Source of the DNA: Devosia sp.
GTDB taxonomy: Bacteria; Pseudomonadota; Alphaproteobacteria; Rhizobiales; Devosiaceae
Assembly: GCF_028290625.1 (NCBI RefSeq)
Contig: NZ_JAQGJM010000008.1
Coordinates: forward strand, 267,578-331,577
Length of the DNA stretch: 64,000 nt
Direction of reading: 5' to 3'
The notes under the pieces are model-generated. The model worked only from the letters and a program-made list of their open reading frames with translations. It had not been told where the DNA came from and made no database searches. Positions 16,119 through 22,851 of the stretch are shown piece by piece; position 1 is the stretch's first letter; the number at the start of each line of letters is the position of its first letter. The position numbers and the translations under genes are program-made.

Positions 16119-17540
16119 ATGAGCACGACGACCAGTTCAGCACAGCCGGCAGTCAGGCCCGTTCGTAAGGCTGGGCAGCACTTTGCCACGCTTGTGTCGC
16201 TGGCCCTGGTGGTGGTAGCGGGCCTGTCAGCGCTGTTCCTGGTGCAGGGCGTCGATAGCCAGATGAACGACGTGCTGCGCAGCTACGAGGTTCGCAACCA
16301 GGCGCGCGAATTGACTATTGCGCTCAGCGAAGCCGAGAGCAATCAGCGTGGTTACCTGCTGACCGGCAACGAAGACTATCTGGAGCCCTACGAGCGGGCG
16401 TCGTCCACCATCGACACAAGGGTGGCGGCGCTGATCGAGGTCACCAAGTCCAATCCGGCGCAAAGCGAGCGGGTGAAGTCCATTGTCGGCCAGATCAACA
16501 TCAAGACAGCCGAAATGGCGCGTACGGTGGAGTTGTATTCGACGCAGCGCCGGCAGCAGGCGCAGAACCTGACCGATAGCGGCCTGGGCGCGCGGATGAT
16601 GGAGGAAGTGCGCGGCACCCTGGAGCAGTTCATAACCGAAGAGAACGCCAATCTGCTGCAGCGCAACGAAGACATGGAAGGCTCGCGCCGCTGGCTGGTC
16701 GCCGCGATCCTGGCGGCGCTGGCGGGTGCGGCGATCCTGGGGGTATCGCTGCTCGGCCGCACGCGGCAGGACATCAATATGTTGTCGCGCAACCAAAGCG
16801 AATTGCGCAGCCAGAATGAAACGCTGGAGGCGCGGGTGCGTGAGCGGACCCAGGCGCTGGAAGAGGCCACGACCCATGCCGAGCGCGAGCGCGAACGGGT
16901 CGAGGCGCTGTTGCAGGACACCAATCACCGCATCGGCAATTCTCTGGCGACGGTGTCGTCGCTGCTGGGGCTGCAACTGATGCGCTCGAAATCGGGCGAG
17001 GTGCGCGAAGCGCTGGAGGCGGCGCGGGGGCGCGTGCACGCCATCGCGTCATCGCATCGCCGGCTGCGGCTGGGGGGTGATCTCGAAACCACCGACGCGC
17101 AGGAATTCCTCAACGCGGTGCTGGACGATCTCAAGGGCACCACGACCGACGCAGGCGCGATTGAGCTGGTCGGCGAGGTCGAGCCGATCGTCATCAATGC
17201 GCGCGACGCCACCACGATCGGTATCGTGGTTGGGGAACTGGTGACCAATGCCTATAAGCACGCTTTCCCCAACGGACGGCGAGGCCGGATCGTGGTCAAG
17301 CTGTTCCGGAACGGCGCCGGCGTGCCGACACTGGCGGTGGAAGATGATGGGCAGGGCATGGCCGAGGGGATCGAAGCGGGCGATGGCGGGCTGGGATCGG
17401 TGATCATCAAGCAGTTGGCGCAACAGTTTGGTGGCGTGCCGGTTTACGAAGGCGGCGCCACAGGCGGCTTGACGGTAACGGTGCCGCTGCCCAATCTCGA
17501 AGGCGCCGGCAAGCCAGCTTCCGAGACGCCATCAGCCTGA
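16119..17540 (+). CDS. CHASE3 / HisKA_2 sensor histidine kinase
   Basis: A 473-residue membrane kinase. A first transmembrane helix (about residues 22-44) is followed by a periplasmic CHASE3-type helical sensor (VDSQMNDVLRSYEVRNQA, then AESNQRGYLLTGNEDYLEPY), a second helix (about 190-212), a coiled coil, and a HisKA_2 domain with LLQDTNHRIGNSLATVSSLL (phospho-acceptor His270). The catalytic domain shows GELVTNAYKHAFP. This is the design of PhyK-like kinases that feed PhyR, and the gene lies 2 kb from phyR. The ATG at 16119 is preferred because GGAG lies 5 bases before it, although the frame is open from 16071. Confidence 0.87.
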   Translation: MSTTTSSAQPAVRPVRKAGQHFATLVSLALVVVAGLSALFLVQGVDSQMNDVLRSYEVRNQARELTIALSEAESNQRGYLLTGNEDYLEPYERASSTIDTRVAALIEVTKSNPAQSERVKSIVGQINIKTAEMARTVELYSTQRRQQAQNLTDSGLGARMMEEVRGTLEQFITEENANLLQRNEDMEGSRRWLVAAILAALAGAAILGVSLLGRTRQDINMLSRNQSELRSQNETLEARVRERTQALEEATTHAERERERVEALLQDTNHRIGNSLATVSSLLGLQLMRSKSGEVREALEAARGRVHAIASSHRRLRLGGDLETTDAQEFLNAVLDDLKGTTTDAGAIELVGEVEPIVINARDATTIGIVVGELVTNAYKHAFPNGRRGRIVVKLFRNGAGVPTLAVEDDGQGMAEGIEAGDGGLGSVIIKQLAQQFGGVPVYEGGATGGLTVTVPLPNLEGAGKPASETPSA

Positions 17541-17556
17541 CTTGGAGACCTGCCCA

Positions 17557-18483
17557 TTGCGCTTTGTAGCCATCCTCAACCGCGATGGCGGCACGCTCCG
17601 GACCATGGACCTCGACGCATTCTGCGTGCAAGCCAAGGCGATTTCCCAGCAGCATGGGCACGAACTGGATTGCCGCCTGGTCAAGGGCAAGCAGGTGGAG
17701 GCCGCTTTGCGCGCCGCCGCGCAAAGCGAGGGTATCGACGCGCTGCTGGCCGGGGGCGGCGACGGCACGATTTCATCGGCGGCCGGGATTGCGTTTGCAT
17801 CGGGCGTGCCCCTTGGCGTGCTGCCGGCGGGCACGATGAACCTGTTCGCGCGGGCGCTCGGCATGCCGCTGACGCTGCCCGAGGCACTGGAGGCGATTGC
17901 GAGTGGCGAAATCGGCGCGGTGGATATTGCCAGCGCCAATGACCGGCCGTTCGTGCACCAGTTCGGCGTCGGCGTGCATGCGCGGCTGGTGCGTATTCGC
18001 GAGAACATGAGCTATGGCAGCCGCATCGGCAAAATGCTGGCGAGCCTACGGGCGATCGCCGCCGCCGCGATCAATCCGCCCGAATTCACCGCGGAAATCC
18101 GCACCGAGCATGGCGTCGAGACGCGCCGGGTGGCGGGCATCGCGGTCAGCAATAATCCGCTGGGCAGTGGGCGCGTGCTGCATGCCGACCGGCTCGACGG
18201 GGCGGTGCTCGGTGTCTATGTGGCAGCGCCACTCTCCACGCCGGCGCTGCTGAAACTGGCGATCGATCTGTTTCTCGGCACCTGGCGGGAAAGCCCGGTG
18301 GTGTCGGAAGAAGAGGTGGCTGAAGTGACGCTGCATTTCCCCAATCGCAAGCGCGGAGCCATGGCGGTGATCGACGGTGAACTGATCCGGCTCGACCGCT
18401 CGGTGACGCTCAAGGTGCATCCGCAGGCGCTCAAGGTGGTGCTGCCCAAGGCAGCGGCTTCCACGGCCGATGCCAGCGAATAA
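17557..18483 (+). CDS. Diacylglycerol/lipid kinase family protein
   Basis: About 308 residues with an N-terminal DAGK_cat domain. It shows RFVAILNRDGGTLRT, the nucleotide-binding LLAGGGDGTISSAAG and LGVLPAGTMNLFARALGMP, all typical of DagK/YegS-like lipid kinases. The C-terminal beta-sandwich carries AVIDGELIRLD. It would phosphorylate a lipid such as diacylglycerol at the inner membrane, but the substrate is unproven. There is no ATG; TTG at 17557 has GGAG nine bases upstream and fits the conserved N-terminus, and TTG at 17542 is the alternative. The gap to the kinase gene is 16 bases, so they are probably one operon. Confidence 0.83.
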   Translation: MRFVAILNRDGGTLRTMDLDAFCVQAKAISQQHGHELDCRLVKGKQVEAALRAAAQSEGIDALLAGGGDGTISSAAGIAFASGVPLGVLPAGTMNLFARALGMPLTLPEALEAIASGEIGAVDIASANDRPFVHQFGVGVHARLVRIRENMSYGSRIGKMLASLRAIAAAAINPPEFTAEIRTEHGVETRRVAGIAVSNNPLGSGRVLHADRLDGAVLGVYVAAPLSTPALLKLAIDLFLGTWRESPVVSEEEVAEVTLHFPNRKRGAMAVIDGELIRLDRSVTLKVHPQALKVVLPKAAASTADASE

Positions 18484-18587
18484 ATGTAAAATGTTTGCAA
18501 CCTTGTCGTCTGGTCCGCGTTTGCGCGTATGGCGATGGTGTTTTGTGAGTCTCCAGCCGGGTGGGCGCGTTAGCTTCAGGACGACAA

Positions 18588-20108
18588 GTGATTGATCAGA
18601 TAACCCCCCTTTCGGACGATGTCCGCAAGGTTGTGGATGACCCCGCGCGGCGCGACGTGCTCGCAGCGCTGGAGGTGATGGATTCCGAGCCCGATCCGGA
18701 TTTTGATCGTCTGACCCGCATTGCGGCGCGTCTGTTTGGCACTGAATTTGCCCAGGTGACGCTGGTAGACGTAGACCGGCAGTGGTTCCGCTCCTGCTTT
18801 GGCGTGGATGGCCTGACCGAGACGGTGACCGAGGTTTCGTTCTGTGCCCACACTATCGCGGCAGTGGATCGCGATCATCTGGTCGTGCTCGACATGACCC
18901 AGGACGAGCGCTTCAAGAGCAATCCCTTCGTGACCGGATGGCCGGGCGTGCGGTTTTATGCCGGGGCGCCCGTGACGGTGCGGGGGCAGCGTATCGGCAC
19001 GCTCTGCGTGTTGGGCACCAAGACGCGGGAAAGCGTCGATCCCGATTTGATCACGCAATTGATCGACATGGCGGAAGTGGCGGCGACGCTGTTCTCGCTC
19101 AAGGACGAGGCGCGGGTGCGGGCGCGCACGGCCGCGGCGCTGATCAAGGAAGAATGGCGCCACGCGTTGACGTTGGAGGCCGGCAAGGTCGGTAGCTGGG
19201 TGTGGGATATTCGTACCGGGGCAGTGTCGTGCAACGACACCTTCCGGCGCATGTACGAACTGCCCGAGGTCGGCTCGATCCATGTCGAGCAGATCCTGGA
19301 TGCACATGATCCGCGCGACCGTCCGCTGGTGGAAGAGGGCATTGCGGCCAGTTTCGCCGACGGGCTGGATTACAATGCCGAGGCGCGGGTGGGCAAGAAC
19401 GGCCGCTGGCTGACCATGCGCGGCCGGGTTTATCAGCGCGATGCCGAGGGCAAGCCGCTCATCATGATGGGCGCGAGTCTCGATATTTCCGAGAGCAAGC
19501 AGAGCGCCGAACAGACGCGGCTGCTGCTGCGCGAACTTAACCACCGGGTCAAGAACACGCTGGCGATGATCCAGTCGGTGGCGCGCCAGACCATCAAGAA
19601 AAATCCCGATCCCGAGCGGTTCATCGAAGCATTTTCGGGCCGGCTGCGGACGATTTCGGATGCGCATGTGCTGCTGGCCGACCGCGACTGGTCGGGGGTG
19701 CAGCTTTATGAAGTCCTGAGCTCGCAACTGGGCGAAAACTTCATCCGCGAGCCGGACCGGGCCGAGGTGAGCGGTGAGGATGTGACCCTTCCGGCCGATC
19801 ATGCACTGGGGCTGGGGCTAATCCTGCACGAACTGACCACCAATGCGCATCGCTATGGTGCGTGGTCGGGCATCACCGGCGTTGTCGCCATCGATTGGGA
19901 AGTGCTCAGTGCGCCGGTGCGTGGGCTGTCCATTCATTGGCGCGAAACCGGCGGTCCGCAGGTGACTACCCCCAGCGAAGCGGGCCTGGGCGTGCGGCTG
20001 ATCGAACGGAGCCTCGCCAAGGTGCTGGATAGCGAGGTCAAGCTGCGCTTCGAGCCGCAAGGTGTTGCCGCGGATATCTGGATGCCACTGCCGTTGTATG
20101 AGGGGTGA
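18588..20108 (+). CDS. GAF-PAS-HWE sensor histidine kinase
   Basis: A 506-residue soluble kinase with a GAF domain (about residues 30-165, with SFCAHTI and GTLCVLG), a PAS domain (about 185-300, VGSWVWDIRTGAVSC) and an HWE kinase core with LRELNHRVKNTLAMIQSVA (phospho-acceptor His319), LGLGLILHELTTNAHRYGA and IHWRETGG. The GAF-PAS pair suggests a small-molecule, redox or light input. GTG at 18588 is preferred because AGGA lies 6 bases upstream; GTG at 18561 is upstream and in frame. It is the third HWE/HisKA_2-type kinase within 9 kb of phyR. Confidence 0.88.
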   Translation: MIDQITPLSDDVRKVVDDPARRDVLAALEVMDSEPDPDFDRLTRIAARLFGTEFAQVTLVDVDRQWFRSCFGVDGLTETVTEVSFCAHTIAAVDRDHLVVLDMTQDERFKSNPFVTGWPGVRFYAGAPVTVRGQRIGTLCVLGTKTRESVDPDLITQLIDMAEVAATLFSLKDEARVRARTAAALIKEEWRHALTLEAGKVGSWVWDIRTGAVSCNDTFRRMYELPEVGSIHVEQILDAHDPRDRPLVEEGIAASFADGLDYNAEARVGKNGRWLTMRGRVYQRDAEGKPLIMMGASLDISESKQSAEQTRLLLRELNHRVKNTLAMIQSVARQTIKKNPDPERFIEAFSGRLRTISDAHVLLADRDWSGVQLYEVLSSQLGENFIREPDRAEVSGEDVTLPADHALGLGLILHELTTNAHRYGAWSGITGVVAIDWEVLSAPVRGLSIHWRETGGPQVTTPSEAGLGVRLIERSLAKVLDSEVKLRFEPQGVAADIWMPLPLYEG

Positions 20109-20133
20109 GACGGTGGGTGCGGAGAGACCGCGC

Positions 20134-20275
20134 TTCTCACCCTGACTATTCTGCTGAACGCAGAATAGCCTGTCCCTCTCTCACAAGGGGCGAGGGATAG
20201 CATCGAGTTTGGGTTATGCCGCAGTGCCCCCTTCTCCCCTGGTGGGAGAAGGTGCCCGAAGGGCGGATGAGGGGG
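20134..20275. repeat. Family A palindromic repeat, copy A3
   Basis: This copy runs from TTCTCACCCTGACTATTCTG, with its hairpin TTCTGCTGAACGCAGAA, through CTCTCTCACAAGGGGCGAG, to GGAGAAGGTGCCCGAAGGGC and GGATGAGGGGG. It fills the space between two convergent genes (HWE kinase and holin-like gene) and ends one base before the TAG stop of the minus-strand gene. It may work as a bidirectional terminator. Confidence 0.83.
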
Positions 20276-20276
20276 C

Positions 20277-20720
20277 CTACTCGTCCGTCTTGTCATCCCG
20301 CGACTTGCCAATGAACATCGCCGCGGCCACGACGGCGGCCAGTGGCAATCCCACATTGCGGATCAGCGGCGATTTCAGCAGGACCGGCAGGGCGGTCAGC
20401 GCAGCGGTGGTGACGAAGGCGCTGGTGTCGGTGGAGCGGCGCTTTTCGGCGAGGCGGCGCTTGCGGGAATTTTCCGAGATCTGCATGCCGATGACGATCC
20501 CCACGGTGATGACGAAGAACACACCGGCAAAGATCAGCGCCGCATAGATCGGACCAAGCTGGGCCGCGAGCGCCAGGAACCCGGCGACCAGTAGGAACAC
20601 CAGCGTCAACAGCCCGAACAGGGCGATCACCGCATTGGCGATCGCCAAGGCTTTCAGACGATCGGTGATCTCCTCGACTTCAAAGCCGAGGAGGGCAGCG
20701 ATGGGAATCAGCAAATGCAT
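20277..20720 (-). CDS. Phage-holin-superfamily-like small membrane protein
   Basis: A 147-residue protein with an amphipathic N-terminus (MHLLIPIAALLGFEVEEITD), two strong transmembrane segments (about 26-50 and 56-80), a basic stretch SENSRKRRLAEKRR and a third hydrophobic region (about 100-137). The layout matches bacterial 'phage holin family' (Phage_holin_3_6-like) proteins, which are not lytic genes but partners of DUF883 proteins. It follows the DUF883 gene by 5 bases and should share its EcfG-type promoter. Its molecular role is unknown. Confidence 0.72.
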   Translation of the reverse strand: MHLLIPIAALLGFEVEEITDRLKALAIANAVIALFGLLTLVFLLVAGFLALAAQLGPIYAALIFAGVFFVITVGIVIGMQISENSRKRRLAEKRRSTDTSAFVTTAALTALPVLLKSPLIRNVGLPLAAVVAAAMFIGKSRDDKTDE

Positions 20721-20725
20721 GGCGA

Positions 20726-21100
20726 TCAGCGGCGCGACAGCAAAGCGAGCACAAAGCCAATGCCGATGGCGCTGGCAACGGCGGTCAGGGGCTTTTCGCG
20801 GATTGTGTCCTTGAGCTGCTGCTCCAGCGCGCCAGCCTGGTCCTGTACGTCCTCGATGACGTTCTGGCCCTGGCGCTGCAAATGGCGCGCTTCGCTGGTG
20901 GCCACATCACGCACTTCGGAAACCTTGCTATTGGTCAGCTTGGCGAGCGTGGAGGCGATCCCCTTGAGGTCAGCCTGCAACTGGGAAATCTGCTCCTCGA
21001 GCTGGGCTTCCTTGGCGGCGCTGCTGGCGCGGTTGGCCCGGCGGCGAGCGGAGGCAGCGGCAGGCGTGCGGTTGGGGGCGAGATCGGGTGTTGTGGACAT
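20726..21100 (-). CDS. DUF883 (ElaB/YqjD-like) protein
   Basis: A 124-residue protein with a basic Ala/Arg-rich N-terminus, a long coiled coil (about 30-95, AQLEEQISQLQADLKGIAST and on) and a short C-terminal membrane anchor (KPLTAVASAIGIGFVLALLSRR region). This is the ElaB/YqjD/YgaM pattern. In E. coli such proteins are stationary-phase inner-membrane proteins that can bind ribosomes. A consensus EcfG promoter lies 27 bases upstream of the start, which independently predicts stress induction. It is first in a two-gene operon with the holin-like gene. Confidence 0.87.
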   Translation of the reverse strand: MSTTPDLAPNRTPAAASARRRANRASSAAKEAQLEEQISQLQADLKGIASTLAKLTNSKVSEVRDVATSEARHLQRQGQNVIEDVQDQAGALEQQLKDTIREKPLTAVASAIGIGFVLALLSRR

Positions 21101-21126
21101 TACGACGCTCCATGAGTTGGGAGTTT

Positions 21127-21151
21127 AACGCTGCGCGCAGCGCGGAGTTCC
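21127..21151 (-). promoter_or_regulatory. EcfG-type promoter of the DUF883-holin operon
   Basis: The minus strand reads GGAAC (21151-21147), 16 bases, then CGTT (21130-21127), a perfect consensus match. The spacer contains the palindrome CTGCGCGCAG. The DUF883 ATG is 27 bases past the -10 box, with GGAG in between. Confidence 0.8.
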
Positions 21152-21303
21152 TTGGGCCGGCAAAAAGAGACGCCCCGATACGCTGGGGGAGCGCATCGAG
21201 GCGTCATGGGGCGGGCGGAAGGTGGGGCGACCTTGGCCCGCAGGGCACAATCTACCTTGAGGTAGAAGCCGGCCGAAGCCGGGTGCCCGTTTCTGGATCT
21301 GCG

Positions 21304-21462
21304 TCAGATGCGTCCCATCAGCACAAGGATGAGGATGACCACGAGGACGACGCCGAGAATACCGGAAGGGAAGTAGCCGAAGCCGCGCGAATAGCCCCAA
21401 TTGGGCAGAGCGCCGATCAACAGCAGGATCAGGATGATGATGAGAATGGTGCCTAAAGTCAT
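21304..21462 (-). CDS. DUF3309-like small hydrophobic protein
   Basis: A 52-residue protein starting MTLGTILIIILILLLIGALP, then NWGYSRGFGYFPSG, then a second hydrophobic helix ending LVLMGRI. Two helices joined by a Gly/aromatic loop are the DUF3309 pattern, a widespread proteobacterial small membrane protein of unknown role. GGAGAG precedes the ATG. It lies 46 bases after the 55-residue gene and I infer a shared transcript from the EcfG-type promoter at 21761-21786. No consensus EcfG promoter was found directly upstream of it. Confidence 0.85.
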   Translation of the reverse strand: MTLGTILIIILILLLIGALPNWGYSRGFGYFPSGILGVVLVVILILVLMGRI

Positions 21463-21508
21463 TGGAACTCTCCTTTACGGTTGACGCTAAGGTTCCGGAC
21501 GCGAACGC

Positions 21509-21676
21509 TTACAGAATAAGCAACATGAGGGCGGCGGCGGCGGCGAGAATGAACAGCGCGGGCGCCAGAGCCTTGAACACGTCGGCGTAATGGGTCTGCC
21601 CATCATAGCCTTCGGTGGACCAAACCATCGAGCTGCGGCCGGCGTCTTCGATTGCCTTGATTTCCATGTGGGTCAT
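21509..21676 (-). CDS. Unrecognised 55-residue single-pass membrane protein
   Basis: The reading starts MTHMEIKAIEDAGRSSMVW, continues STEGYDGQTHYADVFKALAP and ends in a hydrophobic tail ALFILAAAAALMLLIL. The N-terminal 38 residues are polar and the last 16 form a tail anchor. GGAGG lies 8 bases before the ATG, and an EcfG-type promoter lies 85 bases upstream. I do not recognise the family. The ribosome site, the promoter and the position beside DUF3309 and DUF883 genes argue that it is real and stress-induced. A second ATG three codons in could also serve. Confidence 0.68.
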   Translation of the reverse strand: MTHMEIKAIEDAGRSSMVWSTEGYDGQTHYADVFKALAPALFILAAAAALMLLIL

Positions 21677-21760
21677 GTCGGCCTCCGCAACTCATCACCA
21701 GCCAAGTATTGGGTGGAGATTGTTTGAACTTTGGAGCGCGTTTGTTGCGCTTGCCCAATG

Positions 21761-21786
21761 AACGGGCAACGCGCGATTTTGGTTCC
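21761..21786 (-). promoter_or_regulatory. EcfG-type promoter of the 55-residue / DUF3309 genes
   Basis: The minus strand reads GGAAC (21786-21782), 17 bases, then CGTT (21764-21761). A second CGTT occurs at 21771-21768 but at only 10 bases spacing, so the first is preferred. The site is about 20 bases beyond the stop of the upstream transglutaminase gene on the same strand, so this is an internal start rather than read-through. Confidence 0.7.
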
Positions 21787-21805
21787 ATTACAGAAGCGTA
21801 AGGGG

Positions 21806-22684
21806 TTATTCGACCCGGATAACGTCGACCGATTGGGTAGTTTCGTGGCCGCCATGGGTGCGCAATACGCCGACGATGGGCGAGATATCACCATAGTCGC
21901 GGCCATGGCCGATGGAGATATGATCGGGGCCGGCGATCATCGCATTAGTGGGGTCGAACTCGATCCAGCCGGCATGCTGGCCGCACCAGACGCGGGCCCA
22001 GGCATGCATGGCATCGGCGCCTTCGAGGCGGGCCTTGCCGGCGGGCGGGATGGTGCGCAAGAAGCCCGACACATAGCCGGCGGGAATGCCGACGCCGCGC
22101 AGGCCGGCGATCATGATATGGGCGAAATCCTGGCACACGCCCTTGCGCAGGGCAAAGGCCTCGGCGGGCTTGGTGGCGACGTCGGTGGCTTTGGGGTCGT
22201 AGGCGAAATCGCGATGGATGGCCATGCAGAGCGCCAGCGCGGCCGACTGCACGGAAGAGGCGGTATCGACCACTTCGCTTGCATACTCGGTGATGGCCGG
22301 CACCAGCTGCACGCGGGGTGAGCTGGCCAGGAAATGATGCGGGCTATCGGGCGCCACCGACCAGAAGCGGGCGATTTCCGCGGCAAGGCTGGGCAGCGTG
22401 GGTGACAGGTCTGCGGGCGGATGAATGTCCTCGACCTGGACGCGGGCGGAGAGCCGCACGTCGAGCGTGTCGTGCGGCGCGTCATAGGCGATGGTGGTGA
22501 CCGAATTGCCGAAGAAATCGGTGAAATGGCTTTCGCGATGCGGTCGCGGTTCGAACGACAGGCTGGAGGCGACGACGCGCTGCACGCCGGGCACGCTGAT
22601 CGGCGCGACGCGGATCAGGTGACGGCCGCCATGGACGGTAGCGTCGTAGTCGTAATGGAGATCGAGTTTCACATCGTAGAGCAT
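21806..22684 (-). CDS. Transglutaminase-like cysteine protease-fold protein
   Basis: A 292-residue protein with an N-terminal beta domain (transglut_N-like, MLYDVKLDLHYDYDATVHGG) and a transglutaminase core with the triad Cys184 (RKGVCQDFAH), His227 (AMHAWARVW) and Asp244 (IEFDPTN). There is no signal peptide, so it should act in the cytoplasm. It is the last gene of a minus-strand operon behind a DUF2126-transglutaminase and an ATP-grasp/alpha-E gene. Related clusters have been predicted to make or modify peptides, but no reaction is established. A family B repeat separates it from the ATP-grasp gene. Confidence 0.86.
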   Translation of the reverse strand: MLYDVKLDLHYDYDATVHGGRHLIRVAPISVPGVQRVVASSLSFEPRPHRESHFTDFFGNSVTTIAYDAPHDTLDVRLSARVQVEDIHPPADLSPTLPSLAAEIARFWSVAPDSPHHFLASSPRVQLVPAITEYASEVVDTASSVQSAALALCMAIHRDFAYDPKATDVATKPAEAFALRKGVCQDFAHIMIAGLRGVGIPAGYVSGFLRTIPPAGKARLEGADAMHAWARVWCGQHAGWIEFDPTNAMIAGPDHISIGHGRDYGDISPIVGVLRTHGGHETTQSVDVIRVE

Positions 22685-22714
22685 GAGTTAGTTTTCCGCT
22701 CCAGGGGCCCAAAA

Positions 22715-22820
22715 CCCACCGTGGCCTTCCCGCGGGCTTGACCCGCGGGCCTCAGCGGAAGCCGCGATCATGGTGGGTGCGATGAGCGGCCCGCGGGTCA
22801 AGCCCGCGGGAAGGGCGGTG
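22715..22820. repeat. Family B palindromic repeat, copy B2, inside an operon
   Basis: Arms CTTCCCGCGGGCTTGACCCG and CGGGTCAAGCCCGCGGGAAG face each other around a 40-base spacer, with CCCACC and GGTGGG nearby. The copy lies between the ATP-grasp/alpha-E gene and the small transglutaminase gene, both on the minus strand, so the structure would form within their mRNA. Confidence 0.85.
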
Positions 22821-22851
22821 TGCAGGAAAGATCGTTCCATCGCCCGCCCCA

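Noticed and set aside
20277..20720. Holin-like gene considered as a sign of a prophage
   Set aside because: No other phage genes lie nearby, the partner is a DUF883 gene, and the shared promoter is of the EcfG type, so a cellular stress role fits better.
21471..21496. Possible EcfG promoter directly upstream of the DUF3309 gene
   Set aside because: GGAAC is present on the minus strand (21496-21492), but no CGTT occurs at 16 or 17 bases; the site before the 55-residue gene is the better candidate.
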